Origin: Hyphomonas sp.
GTDB taxonomy: Bacteria; Pseudomonadota; Alphaproteobacteria; Caulobacterales; Hyphomonadaceae
DNA: 64,000 nucleotides
Direction of reading: 5' to 3'
Assembly: GCF_017792385.1 (NCBI RefSeq)
Contig: NZ_CP051230.1
Coordinates: forward strand, 1-64,000
How positions within the stretch are numbered: position 1 is the first letter of the stretch; each line of letters opens with the position of its first letter. The translations under genes and the position numbers were made by a program. Below the pieces are notes generated by a model, which saw only the letters and a list, made by a program, of their open reading frames with translations, was not told the DNA's origin and made no database searches. Below, piece after piece: positions 16,218 to 25,544 of the stretch.

Positions 16218-19200
16218 TTACTCTGCTGGCACTTCGCGGCCGCCGAACATATGGCGCAGGGCCTTCCGCACCGGTTTCATCGTCGTGATCCGGAAGATGG
16301 CCGGCGTGAAGTACAATGCCAGCAGTGCCGAGCCGCCGACCCCGCCGGAAATGCCCGCCGCCAAAGGCATCCAGAAAGAATCCCCGGTCAGCAGGATCGG
16401 CACGAAACCGCCCATCGTGGTCAACGTGGTCGCCACGATATGCCGTGTGGCATCCACCACAACTTCGCGCTGGGCGATCACATCATCCGCCATGGCGCCG
16501 GGATTGGCCCTCAACAATGACAGAACGACAATGGAGCCATTGATCGCAATGCCGAACAGGCCCAGCCCGCCGATGATCGCATTGAACCCGAATGGCAGGT
16601 TGAACAGCCACACGCCGAAAAAGGCATAGCCCAGCGACAGGAACCCGGAGGCCAGCACCAGCAGCATCATGCGGAAGGAATTGAACACCAGCATGATCGC
16701 CCCTGCCATCACCATCACCAGCGGCACGCCAACAGCGGCGAGATTGCCGAGGGCGTCGCTGGAATTCTCCGCCTCCCCGCCAATCACGACGTCATAGCCC
16801 GCCGGGATGTGGAATCCGGTGTCCGCGAAGCGCGCCTGATAATCCGCCAGCACAGGCGCCGGCAAGGTATAGGGATCGAGATAGGCCAGGATCTGGTTCA
16901 TGCGCTGGCCATTGCGCCGCGTGATCACGGCAGTCTCCGGGACGAGCGTGACATCGCCCAGGGCCGAAATGGGCGTGCCGGCACCGGTGCCAACCGTGGC
17001 GGAGCGCAGATCCGCCATGCCGGATCGACGCGACATGGGGGCAATCACCTTCACCGGCAGTTCCTCGGTGCCCTCCAGAACGGAGCCGGCCCGGACGCCT
17101 TCCAGCTCCGCGCTCAGATCTGCAGCAATATCCGTCAGACGCTCGCCCGCCATGGCAGAAGCGGCCTCATCGGCCTGCAGGCGCATGGTCGGCGCGCCAA
17201 GCTCGAGCGAGGCAACCGTGTAGGTGATCCCCGGCGTCTGGCCGAGCACGCCGCGGATCTCGTCGCCGATCCTGTCCAGCGTATCGAAATCATTGCCCAT
17301 GATGCGCAACTCGATCGGCGCATCCGCTGGAGGTCCCTGTTCGAATGGCAGGGCCAGGAAGCGCGCGCTTGGAAACTCCTCACGCACCATGCGCTGCACT
17401 TCGCCGACGATCTCGTGCGTGCGCTCATTCGAATCCAGCTGAATCCAGCCGGTGGCGAACCCTTCAACGCCTTCGGTATTGTTGAGGACATTGTAATAGA
17501 CACGCGGAGATGGCTGGCCGAGCACCCAGGTCACATCCTCCACCCCCTCGATGGCACTGATCATGTCCGTTGCGCGGTGCGCCACATCGACCGTGTCATG
17601 TATGTCCGCTTCAGGTGACAGCTGGAACGTCACCTGAAACTGGTCGCGCTCCGTCTGCGGAAAGAACTGAGAGGGCAACTGACCCACCAGCCAGAACCCG
17701 AAGATTGCCGGCGCCACGCCGATGGCGATGCCGAGCAGCGGGAATCGCAGCGTCGCTTCGATGGAGGCCCGATAGCCATCCGAGATGAAATCGTTCATCA
17801 CGCCGTCCCGCCACCAGCGGCGCGGGCGTTTCGCCTGTCCGGTTTCCCAGCCGCGCTTGCGGTCAAACCAGCCGGCCATGGCGGGGATCACGGTGATGGA
17901 GACGATGAAGGAAGCCGAAATCGAGAACACAACCGACAGGCCGATCATGCCCACAAATTCTCCGGCGCCGCCGGGAAGCAGGGCAATCGGCGCAAACGCC
18001 AGGGCTGTGGTCAGTGTGGACGCCGCCAGCGGCGCAGCCAGATGGCCAAGGCTCTGCCGGATGGCCTCGAACCGGTTCTTCCCCTTGGCCCGCAACTGGT
18101 CGAACTCGTCAACCACGACAATCGCATTGTCGATAAGAAGTCCAAGCGAAATGACGAGGCCGGTCACCGACATCTGGTGGAGCGGATGACCGAACACGCT
18201 GAACAGGATCAGCACGAGGCTGATCGTCAGCGGGATGGCCATGCCGACCACGATGGCCGAGCGCCACCCCATCGTGACGAACAGGACAAGCACGACGATG
18301 AAGGCCGAGAACAGCAGGCTTTGCGCAAGGCCGTTCAACCGGTCATTGGTGTAGCGGCTCTGGTCGAACACGGTCTCGACCTTCAGCCCCGGCGGTGCAG
18401 AGGCTGCAAACTCGTCCGCGATCGCCCGCGCGCTTTCCGCCCATCTGTCCACACGCTGCCCGGGTGAAATGTACACACCCACCAGCACCGTCCTCAGATT
18501 GTTCTCATAGGCCTGTTTCGTCGCCGGGTCCGCATAGCCTTTCTCGACCCGGGCAACATCGCCAACGCGCACGGCCGATCCGTCGGCGCGCTGCAGAAGC
18601 GGCACCTGACGGACCCGGGATATGCCATCAAATTCACCGCCGACTTCCAGGCCGATTGTACCGCCTTGCCCGCGCAGACGCCCGGCCGGAGTCTTGCTGT
18701 CCGCCGATGCGATCAGTCCCGCCGCGTCGCGGAAGGACAGGCCGGCTGCCGATAGCGCCTGCGGGTCGACCACCACACGCACTTCTTCTTCGGGCAGGCC
18801 GTAGGTTTCGGTTTCCTCCGTGCCGGGCAGGCGCTGGAACTTGTCCTCGAGATCCAGCACCAATCGGCGCATGACGGTGAGGGGCGGATCGCCTTCGCCC
18901 GTCCAGGTCAGTCCGACGACCAGCGTCGCCGCGCCCACATAAAGCCGCTCCACTTCCGGCGATCCGACGCCTGCGGGAAACTGCGCCTGCGCCTCCTCGA
19001 CCTGCCCCCGGATCAGCGTCCAGGTATCGTCCACTTCGCCCTCCGACAGGTCTTCGCGGATCTGGATGCGGACCTGCGAAAAACCGGCCCGGCTGGTGGA
19101 CGTGACTTCCTCGATCTCGGCAAGCTCCATCAAGGCGGCCTCGACCGGCTCGGTGACCAGCGCCTCGACGCGTTCCGCATCTGCGCCGGGATACGGCGTC

Positions 19201-19337
19201 AGCACGAAGCCGTAGCGCTCGATCAGGGTCGGATCCTCCTGGCGCCCCAGAGTCAGCATGGCCCCGAGACCGCCAATCAGGACCACCAGGATGGCGAGAA
19301 TGGCCAGGCGCGGCAACTTGAAGAACAGCGTCGACAT
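16218..19337 (-). CDS. RND-family efflux pump permease
   Basis: A 1039-residue inner-membrane proton antiporter of the AcrB/hydrophobe-amphiphile RND superfamily. It has TM1 (residues 10-29), a first porter/docking region, the TM2-6 bundle (about 340-470), a second bundle near the C-terminus and the two pseudo-symmetric periplasmic loops. In TM4 the motif is GLVISLGLLIDNAIVVVDE: Asp403 is kept, but the next residue is Asn where AcrB has a second Asp, as in several RND subfamilies. ATG 19337 is 5 bases after the adaptor stop; upstream in-frame codons overlap the adaptor gene and are not the start. Substrate unknown. No outer-membrane channel gene is adjacent. Confidence 0.95.
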   Translation of the reverse strand: MSTLFFKLPRLAILAILVVLIGGLGAMLTLGRQEDPTLIERYGFVLTPYPGADAERVEALVTEPVEAALMELAEIEEVTSTSRAGFSQVRIQIREDLSEGEVDDTWTLIRGQVEEAQAQFPAGVGSPEVERLYVGAATLVVGLTWTGEGDPPLTVMRRLVLDLEDKFQRLPGTEETETYGLPEEEVRVVVDPQALSAAGLSFRDAAGLIASADSKTPAGRLRGQGGTIGLEVGGEFDGISRVRQVPLLQRADGSAVRVGDVARVEKGYADPATKQAYENNLRTVLVGVYISPGQRVDRWAESARAIADEFAASAPPGLKVETVFDQSRYTNDRLNGLAQSLLFSAFIVVLVLFVTMGWRSAIVVGMAIPLTISLVLILFSVFGHPLHQMSVTGLVISLGLLIDNAIVVVDEFDQLRAKGKNRFEAIRQSLGHLAAPLAASTLTTALAFAPIALLPGGAGEFVGMIGLSVVFSISASFIVSITVIPAMAGWFDRKRGWETGQAKRPRRWWRDGVMNDFISDGYRASIEATLRFPLLGIAIGVAPAIFGFWLVGQLPSQFFPQTERDQFQVTFQLSPEADIHDTVDVAHRATDMISAIEGVEDVTWVLGQPSPRVYYNVLNNTEGVEGFATGWIQLDSNERTHEIVGEVQRMVREEFPSARFLALPFEQGPPADAPIELRIMGNDFDTLDRIGDEIRGVLGQTPGITYTVASLELGAPTMRLQADEAASAMAGERLTDIAADLSAELEGVRAGSVLEGTEELPVKVIAPMSRRSGMADLRSATVGTGAGTPISALGDVTLVPETAVITRRNGQRMNQILAYLDPYTLPAPVLADYQARFADTGFHIPAGYDVVIGGEAENSSDALGNLAAVGVPLVMVMAGAIMLVFNSFRMMLLVLASGFLSLGYAFFGVWLFNLPFGFNAIIGGLGLFGIAINGSIVVLSLLRANPGAMADDVIAQREVVVDATRHIVATTLTTMGGFVPILLTGDSFWMPLAAGISGGVGGSALLALYFTPAIFRITTMKPVRKALRHMFGGREVPAE

Positions 19338-19342
19338 GACCT

Positions 19343-20527
19343 TCAGCCGCCGTTCACAGCCGCCGCGCGATGAACGTCGCGCGGTTCCACCGGCAAGCCA
19401 GGCACAATCCGCTGCAGGCCGTCCGTGATGACTCTTTCTCCGGCCTCGACTGCGCCGCGTACAAAGGCCCTGTCCCCGTCGGTGTGCACCATTTCCACGG
19501 GCCGTGTGGCAACGGTCCAGCCGGATCCGGCCGGCTCGGCAACATAAATCGTCCACAGGCCGCGGGAAGCGGTCGACAATGATTTCACTGGCACCCAGAA
19601 GCCCGGCTCATCGATGTCACGCTGCATGGTCAGGCGCACGACGGCGCCAGAGGCCACAGCGCCGGTATTGTCGATTTCAAACACGGCGGCCACGGTTCGC
19701 TGCGCCGGATCGATGACACCGGTCACGCTGCGTAGAACGGCTTCCACCGGACCGGTGTCTGCCTGCAGCTGATAGGTTTCGCCAGGGCTCAGGCGCGCTG
19801 CACTCCCGGCCGGCAAGCCGATGCGCGCTTCCAGATGCGCGGCTTCCACAAGGTCCAGCACGGGCTGGCCTGCTCCGGCAATCGTGCCCTCGTCGGCCAG
19901 GCGGGCTGTCACCACTCCGTCGAAGGGGGCTGTGATACGGGAGAGGTCAATCTGGACCCGGAAAATGTCGGCCTGCGCCTTCGCGGCTTCCACTCGAGCC
20001 AGAGCGGTATCAGCCTGCGCTTCGGCTTCGTCGACCGCCTGCTGGGACACATGTCCCTGCATTTTCAGCTTCCGCTGCCGTTCAACTGTGCTGAGGGCAA
20101 GAGAATGCGCCGCGCGAGCTTCCTCGATCACCGCGTCTGCTGACGCAAGCTGGGCCCGCAGACCACGCGTATCCAGGCTGGCCAGCACGCTGCCGCGCTT
20201 GACCCGGTCGCCGACATCTACCGCAATGGTCTCGATCCGCCCGCCACTGGAGAATCCCAGCGCGCTGCTGCGTCTGGCTTCCGCGAGACCGGAATAGGTC
20301 TCGTTCAGCGTGAAGGCTGTGACCAGTTCGACGGGCGCAACCTGAACCGTCATGGGCGCCGGGGCCGCCTTGGCAATCTTCGGCCCCTCCTCGCTGCGCA
20401 GACGGGTCGCAGCAAAGACGAGACCGGCGCAGACCAACGCCAGAACGATCATGAAGAACAACCCTTTCAGGGCTGTCGGCCGCTTGTCGCGCGACACGTC
20501 TCCGGTGTGGGGATCAGTCTCTGTCAT
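19343..20527 (-). CDS. RND efflux periplasmic adaptor (membrane fusion protein)
   Basis: A 394-residue MFP/HlyD-type adaptor: one N-terminal membrane helix (about 24-44, FFMIVLALVCAGLVFAATRL), a barrel-sandwich hybrid split around a helical hairpin (SGGRIETIAVDVGDRVKRGSVLASL and FDGVVTARLADEGTIAGAGQPVL), a beta-barrel domain and a C-terminal membrane-proximal domain. It links the RND pump to an outer-membrane channel in the periplasm. Its ATG overlaps the tetR stop (ATGA at 20524-20527), and the pump gene starts 5 bases after its stop, giving a compact tetR-adaptor-pump operon. Confidence 0.95.
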   Translation of the reverse strand: MTETDPHTGDVSRDKRPTALKGLFFMIVLALVCAGLVFAATRLRSEEGPKIAKAAPAPMTVQVAPVELVTAFTLNETYSGLAEARRSSALGFSSGGRIETIAVDVGDRVKRGSVLASLDTRGLRAQLASADAVIEEARAAHSLALSTVERQRKLKMQGHVSQQAVDEAEAQADTALARVEAAKAQADIFRVQIDLSRITAPFDGVVTARLADEGTIAGAGQPVLDLVEAAHLEARIGLPAGSAARLSPGETYQLQADTGPVEAVLRSVTGVIDPAQRTVAAVFEIDNTGAVASGAVVRLTMQRDIDEPGFWVPVKSLSTASRGLWTIYVAEPAGSGWTVATRPVEMVHTDGDRAFVRGAVEAGERVITDGLQRIVPGLPVEPRDVHRAAAVNGG

Positions 20528-21234
20528 GAAGTATGTCCTGGAAGGTCGCCATTGGTGTCCGTCACCGCAGGCTTCAACAGGCTGCGGATCTGGAGGCTTG
20601 CATGAAACTCGATGAAATCGCTTGCCGAAATCGGGTTCTCGTCCGGGACGAGTTGGTGGAATTTCGGCACGTGAATAAGCAGCTGGGCGAGCCCGTGGGA
20701 CCCCGCCCAGAGGGACTTTGCCGCCATGACCGGGTCCAGTACGGGATCGAACACGCCCAGTTCCTGTCCCTCTCTGACCATGCTGATCAGCACGCCGAAT
20801 GCCTGCCCTTTCTGGGATGCGACGAAGCCCTCCCAGGACAGGATACCGGCTCCGTTCTCGGGAAGGTCATGCTGGATGCTGGAAAAGGCCGCAGCATAAT
20901 GGAAAGGACGCGTCACGGCCGTTTCAACATAGGTCGCGACACACGCTTTCGCGCGCTCCAGAAATGGTCGGTCAGCGCTGGAACTGTTGTCGACCTTCTC
21001 GAGCAGCCGTTCGAAGAACGCCTCCTTCAATTCGTCGATCAATTCCTCCTTGGAACCGAAATACTTGTAGATCGCTGCCGGTGAATAATCGATTTCGTCG
21101 GCCAGACGCCGGATCGACAGCCCTGTCTCGCCTTCCCGCGCAAAAACGCGCTCGGCAGCCGAGATGATCGACTCCCGCACGCGCAGGCGGCGGCGGTCAG
21201 CCGGCGTTACCTCGGGGGCGTTGTCTGTTTCCAT
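20524..21234 (-). CDS. TetR/AcrR-family transcriptional regulator
   Basis: A 236-residue regulator with an N-terminal TetR helix-turn-helix (about 17-62; RESIISAAERVFAREG, LADEIDYSPAAIYKYFGSKEELI) and a helical ligand-binding domain. It is the first gene of an operon with an RND adaptor and pump and very likely represses it until a ligand binds. A perfect 17-base palindrome upstream (21266-21282) is a good candidate operator and would also lie in the promoter region of the divergent nitroreductase. The inducing ligand is unknown. Confidence 0.95.
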   Translation of the reverse strand: METDNAPEVTPADRRRLRVRESIISAAERVFAREGETGLSIRRLADEIDYSPAAIYKYFGSKEELIDELKEAFFERLLEKVDNSSSADRPFLERAKACVATYVETAVTRPFHYAAAFSSIQHDLPENGAGILSWEGFVASQKGQAFGVLISMVREGQELGVFDPVLDPVMAAKSLWAGSHGLAQLLIHVPKFHQLVPDENPISASDFIEFHASLQIRSLLKPAVTDTNGDLPGHTS

Positions 21235-21254
21235 TTGATCCAGCGCTCAAGCAG

Positions 21255-21282
21255 AGTGTTCAGAAAGTGAACACTGTTCACT
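21255..21282. promoter_or_regulatory. Palindromic operator candidate for the TetR regulator
   Basis: AGTGAACA-C-TGTTCACT (21266-21282) is a perfect 8-1-8 palindrome 32 bases upstream of the tetR start. A third half-site, AGTGTTCA at 21255-21262, forms a further inverted repeat with TGAACACT at 21268-21275. Overlapping half-sites of this kind are typical of TetR-family operators. It lies between the divergent tetR operon and the nitroreductase gene. Confidence 0.75.
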
Positions 21283-21369
21283 CTTGTACTCCCATCCACC
21301 TGAAATCACAACACGCAATTCGTTAATGGCCGCCTTCAAGATCATCGCGGCGGCACCTATGTTGCGGCA

Positions 21370-21999
21370 ATGACAAAGCGATTCCCCCCCGCCCCCGCCA
21401 TTGGTACGCCCATGCTGGCCACCCGTCCCAGCGCCGAGGCACGCCAGCTCCTGGCCCGCCGCCGGTCTGCTGGAAAGCACTTCATCAACGAACCAGGCCC
21501 ATCACCGGACGCGCTCGACGAGTTGCTGGAAATCGCCGCCCGCGTGCCAGATCATCGCAAACTGACTCCATGGCGTTTCATTGTGTTCGAGGGCGAGGCC
21601 CGCGCGGATTTCGGTCAGGAACTCGCCCGCATTCGCGGCGAAACGCTTGAAGATGCAGAATCCCGGGACTTGATGGAAGCCGCCGGCCTGTTCCTGCGCG
21701 CCCCCACTGTCGTCGCCGTCATCTCCTCGCCGAAAGATGACGGGCGAACACCTGTCTGGGAACAGGAGCTGTCTGCCGGTGCCGTCTGCTACAATCTTCT
21801 GCTGGCGGCCAATGCCAGCGGCTGGGCGGGCGCATGGCTCAGCGAGTGGCCGGCCTTTGACTCGCAAGTTGCCGACGCACTCGGCCTGGAGGGCACGGAG
21901 CGCGTGGCCGGCTTCATCTATCTCGGCACATCCAGGGTCGCCCCGCCCGAACGCGGACGCGCCTGCATGTCAGACATCGTCACACGCTGGTCGCGCTAG
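21370..21999 (+). CDS. Nitroreductase family protein
   Basis: A 209-residue FMN-dependent reductase of the nitroreductase superfamily, resembling the YdjA type. Visible motifs: LLARRRSAGKHF near the N-terminus (FMN phosphate binding), RVPDHRKLTPWRFIVFEG, and LLLAANASGWAGAWLSEW with FIYLGTSR in the second half. It reduces nitro compounds, quinones or related substrates with NAD(P)H; the physiological substrate is not evident. It is divergent from tetR and shares the intergenic operator region, so joint control with the efflux operon is possible. Its stop overlaps the convergent queF stop by 4 bases. Confidence 0.92.
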   Translation: MTKRFPPAPAIGTPMLATRPSAEARQLLARRRSAGKHFINEPGPSPDALDELLEIAARVPDHRKLTPWRFIVFEGEARADFGQELARIRGETLEDAESRDLMEAAGLFLRAPTVVAVISSPKDDGRTPVWEQELSAGAVCYNLLLAANASGWAGAWLSEWPAFDSQVADALGLEGTERVAGFIYLGTSRVAPPERGRACMSDIVTRWSR

Positions 22000-22463
22000 C
22001 CCCGGCCACGATAGGACGCGACGCCGGTCTCGGGCACATAGAGTCCTGCCGGCACATCACCCGACTGCCAGAACACATCGATCGGGATCCCGCCGCGCGG
22101 ATACCAGTATCCGGAGATGCGCAGCCAGTTCGCTTCGGTGAAGTCGAAGATCTTCTTGCCGATGGATACAGTGCATTCCTCATGGAAGGCTCCGTGATTC
22201 CGGAAGCTGGTGAGGTAGAGCTTCAGGCTTTTGGACTCGACCAGCCACTCTCCGGGCGCATAGTCGATCACCAGATGGGCAAAATCAGGCTGGCCGGTCA
22301 CGGGACACAGCGATGTGAATTCCGGAGCCACGAACCGGGTCAGGTACAATGTGTCCGCATGGGGATTGGCCACACGTTCAAGCCGGGCCTCTTCAGGACT
22401 CTGCGGTTGGTGGGTCTGCTGGCCGAGTTGGCCCAGCCCCTGATAAATCGGATTGTCAGCCAT
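21996..22463 (-). CDS. queF: NADPH-dependent 7-cyano-7-deazaguanine reductase
   Basis: A 155-residue unimodular QueF that reduces preQ0 to preQ1 in queuosine synthesis. The nucleophilic Cys is in FTSLCPVTGQPDFAH, followed by VIDYAPGEWLVESKSLKLYL and FRNHGAFHEECT, all diagnostic of the T-fold enzyme. ATG 22463 is chosen: the upstream in-frame extension is Arg/Ser-rich, unlike the family, and lies inside the preceding gene. It follows the exchanger gene after 1 base, so the two are probably co-transcribed, although no functional link is known. Confidence 0.97.
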   Translation of the reverse strand: MADNPIYQGLGQLGQQTHQPQSPEEARLERVANPHADTLYLTRFVAPEFTSLCPVTGQPDFAHLVIDYAPGEWLVESKSLKLYLTSFRNHGAFHEECTVSIGKKIFDFTEANWLRISGYWYPRGGIPIDVFWQSGDVPAGLYVPETGVASYRGRG

Positions 22464-22464
22464 A

Positions 22465-23487
22465 TTAGAGGATCGCCGGTACGGGAATGAGGTTGAAGGT
22501 GAGCCCCATATAGAGCGCATAGGCGAAAAGGAGAACCGCTCCCTCCCAGCGCGCCACCAGCTTGCCCGTAATCGCAAACACCACCATCAGCGCGACCGAC
22601 AGGACCAGCGCCGCAATATCGCCCACACTGATCAGGCTGTTGCCGATGCCGGAGGCCATTGCATCGGCGGTGACATCGCCACTCGGTTCGCGGCGCACGC
22701 TGAACGGGTGCACAAGGGCGGTCAGCCCCAGAATGCCGAGAATGTTGAAGATGTTCGAGCCGATGATGTTGCCCAGCGCGACGTCTGCCTTGCCCCGGAA
22801 AGCGGCGATGGCCGACGTCGCGAGTTCCGGCAGGCTGGTGCCGACTGCAACAATCGACAGGCCGATCACGGTTTCGCTGACACCGAATTCCCGCGCGATG
22901 ACGACGCCGCCATCTACCAGAAATTTGGCGCCAAGCACAACACCCGCAAGACCGGCCAACGCAATCAGCGCGCCCAGCGCAACGCCGTAATTCGCCTCGA
23001 CCGTCTCCCCTTCCCCAGCATGCATTTCGGCCACCGCGCCCTGGCTGGCCCGGTCTGCCATCAGCGAAAACACAATATAGATCGCTAGAGCAGTAACGAG
23101 CAGCGCACCACCGAGCCGCGAGAAAAGATCGAACCAGATCATCGTGCAAAGCAACAGCGTGGCCAACAACATCAGAAGCGTGTCCCGCATGAGGGCGCGA
23201 GGGTTGGTGATGATCGGATGAATTACGGCCGCCACACCTAGTACCAGCAGGATGTTGGCAATATTGGAACCGACCACGTTTCCGACCGCTATACCAACGG
23301 CATCGGCGTTGATGGCATTGAGGCTGGTCACCAGTTCCGGCACCGAAGTTCCGAAGCCGACGAGTGTCAGACCAATCACCAGTTCGGAGATATTGAGCTT
23401 GCGCGCAACACTCACCGATCCCCGGACAAGCCCTTCGCCCCCGACAAACAGGAGGACGAGGCCGCCAAGAACCATCAGATATGTCAT
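22465..23487 (-). CDS. Calcium/sodium antiporter (CaCA family)
   Basis: A 340-residue membrane protein of the YrbG/CaCA exchanger family, with ten predicted membrane helices in two inverted halves. The two alpha-repeats are clear: GFGTSVPELVTSL with GNVVGSNIANILL, and AVGTSLPELATSA with GNIIGSNIFNILG. The Glu in each PEL motif and the Asn in each GSN motif bind the cation. It exchanges Ca2+ for Na+ or H+ across the inner membrane. ATG 23487 has GGGGA upstream and begins directly with TM1. Confidence 0.96.
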   Translation of the reverse strand: MTYLMVLGGLVLLFVGGEGLVRGSVSVARKLNISELVIGLTLVGFGTSVPELVTSLNAINADAVGIAVGNVVGSNIANILLVLGVAAVIHPIITNPRALMRDTLLMLLATLLLCTMIWFDLFSRLGGALLVTALAIYIVFSLMADRASQGAVAEMHAGEGETVEANYGVALGALIALAGLAGVVLGAKFLVDGGVVIAREFGVSETVIGLSIVAVGTSLPELATSAIAAFRGKADVALGNIIGSNIFNILGILGLTALVHPFSVRREPSGDVTADAMASGIGNSLISVGDIAALVLSVALMVVFAITGKLVARWEGAVLLFAYALYMGLTFNLIPVPAIL

Positions 23488-23708
23488 GAAAATCCCCGTG
23501 GGAAAAAGTTGAAGTGCAAATATGGGGGGATGCGCGACGCGCCGCAATCAGGCCCTTGCCAAGTATTTCTGCGGGAACGGTTGGCGTCGCAAAGCCGCAA
23601 AAAAAACAGCTATCGGGTTGGAAGCGACAAATTTCAGCAAACTTGTTCACCGTACACTCAGCTCAATGGCGCACAATTCGCCGTGAATATTCAGGGACTG
23701 ACGTCGAC

Positions 23709-25544
23709 ATGGTAAACCGGGCAGAACGCCTGACCGACACGCGCCGCCTGCAACTTGGCAGAATGGCTGTGTGCTGCGTGGCGCTCGGCCTGTTGCCAGC
23801 TTGTGCGTATCTGCGCGGAAACGGAACTGGCGAGTCTGCCACCTCCGGTTCGGCATATATGCCCGTAACCTTCGACGGTGTACCAAACTCCCTGGAAGAC
23901 GGCGCACGCGATGCCGTATCGATCCGGGCGGGTGCCCCCACCAGTCTTCTGGACGTTCGCCGGAGAGCCAATCAGGCCGCAGACACCCTTCAGGAATACC
24001 TCGCATCCGAAGGCTATTTCGCTGCGGTCGTCACGCCTGATCTGGTCGAAGACATGGACATGACGCCCCGGCTGGATGTTGATCCCGGTGAGCGTTTCAC
24101 CATCGCATCGGTCACTCTTGCTGGCACCGGCGACCTGCCGGAGGAGGTGCTGACCCGACTTGAGCTTGTCTCAGATGAGCTGGGCATCGGCACCTGGGCC
24201 GTGACCGAAGACATCGAAAGTCTCGACAAGCGCCTGGTCACCACATTGCGCAAGGCCGGCTATGCCTTTGCCGAAAGCGAAGGGATTGATGCGCTGGCAT
24301 CCCGGGCGGATTCGACACTGGAGCTGACCTATTCGCTCTCCCCCGGACCGCGCGTCCGCCTGGGAGACCTGATTGTTCCGGTGGACTTGAAAACGCGTCC
24401 GGGCGCCATCCGCACCCTGCGCAACTGGCAACCCGGAGACTTCTACAAGCCGGACACAATGGAAACACTGCGCACGCGCCTGCGCAGCACGGACCTGTTC
24501 GACGGGATCGGGGTCAAGATTGCTGAAAATCCGGGAACTGACGGGTATCACTCCGTTGAGCTGCAGCTCTCGGAAGGCAAACGCCGGTCGATCAGCGCAG
24601 GTCTCAGCGTGTCCACTTCGGAAGGCGCGGGCGCCACGGCCAGCTGGGAACGCCGCAACCTGACCGGTGTCGGCGACACGCTGGGCGTGGACGCCCAGAT
24701 CGCCACCCTGACCAGCGAACTGACACTGAGCTATGAACGCCCGAACATCGGCAGATATGGCCGCGATTTCTCAGCCGAGACCGGCATTCGTGCGGAAGAA
24801 ACGGATGCCTACGACCTGCAGGGCGTCAGTGCCACAGCCAGCCTGTCGCAACCCTTCAATGATCACTTCACATTGTCCGCAGGCGCAACAATCGACGCGA
24901 CGCGGTCAACCGACTATGAATTGCGATCCGCCGGCCAGGATGAATATGTCGAACAGGTCACCTTTTCGTTCCCGTTGGGCGCGACCTACGACACGGTGAA
25001 ACAGCCGCTGGACCCGCAGGCCGGCAATCGTATCGCACTGGGTGTAGAGCCGGGCGTCTCAGTTGGCGACAGCGAGGCGCCCTTCACACGCATTACGACA
25101 TCGGCATCGACCTACAGAAAGATTACCGACCGGCTTGTGGCGGCTGTCCGCGCCGAGGCCGGCACTTTCCTTGGCGATGATGATGTGCCGGTGGACCGGA
25201 AATTCTACGCCGGAGGCGGCGGCTCTGTCCGTGGCTTCGAATATCAATCCCTGTCTCCCACCGATACCGACGGCAACATCATTGGCGGCGATGCGATGTT
25301 TGCAGCGTCCGCGGAACTCCGGTTCCGGCACTCCGACCGCTGGGGATACGTCGCCTTCGTGGATTCGGGTTACGCCGCTGGCTCGATTGATGAGGCCATC
25401 AGCGAGATGCGCATGTCTGCTGGCTTCGGCATTCGCTTCTATCCGGGGTTCGGTCCGATCCGGTTCGACATTGCGACGCCGCTGGACCGGCAGGAGGGTG
25501 AAGATCCGGTTCAGATCTATGTGTCGATCGGGCAGGCATTCTGA
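23709..25544 (+). CDS. tamA: TamA-like outer-membrane assembly factor (BamA/Omp85 family)
   Basis: A 611-residue Omp85 protein. After a signal sequence (ALGLLPAC, Cys32) come POTRA domains (about 80-300; for example RFTIASVTLAGTGDLPEEVLTRL and RVRLGDLIVPVDLKTRPGAI) and a 16-strand barrel with the Omp85 hallmark GGGGSVRGFEYQSLSP, ending in Phe (YVSIGQAF). The next gene is tamB, joined by a TGATG stop-start overlap, which identifies this as TamA rather than BamA. With TamB it acts in outer-membrane protein or lipid transport. Odd point: the signal ends in a lipobox-like LPAC, so it may be lipidated. Starts at 23709 and 23763 are both possible. Confidence 0.93.
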   Translation: MVNRAERLTDTRRLQLGRMAVCCVALGLLPACAYLRGNGTGESATSGSAYMPVTFDGVPNSLEDGARDAVSIRAGAPTSLLDVRRRANQAADTLQEYLASEGYFAAVVTPDLVEDMDMTPRLDVDPGERFTIASVTLAGTGDLPEEVLTRLELVSDELGIGTWAVTEDIESLDKRLVTTLRKAGYAFAESEGIDALASRADSTLELTYSLSPGPRVRLGDLIVPVDLKTRPGAIRTLRNWQPGDFYKPDTMETLRTRLRSTDLFDGIGVKIAENPGTDGYHSVELQLSEGKRRSISAGLSVSTSEGAGATASWERRNLTGVGDTLGVDAQIATLTSELTLSYERPNIGRYGRDFSAETGIRAEETDAYDLQGVSATASLSQPFNDHFTLSAGATIDATRSTDYELRSAGQDEYVEQVTFSFPLGATYDTVKQPLDPQAGNRIALGVEPGVSVGDSEAPFTRITTSASTYRKITDRLVAAVRAEAGTFLGDDDVPVDRKFYAGGGGSVRGFEYQSLSPTDTDGNIIGGDAMFAASAELRFRHSDRWGYVAFVDSGYAAGSIDEAISEMRMSAGFGIRFYPGFGPIRFDIATPLDRQEGEDPVQIYVSIGQAF

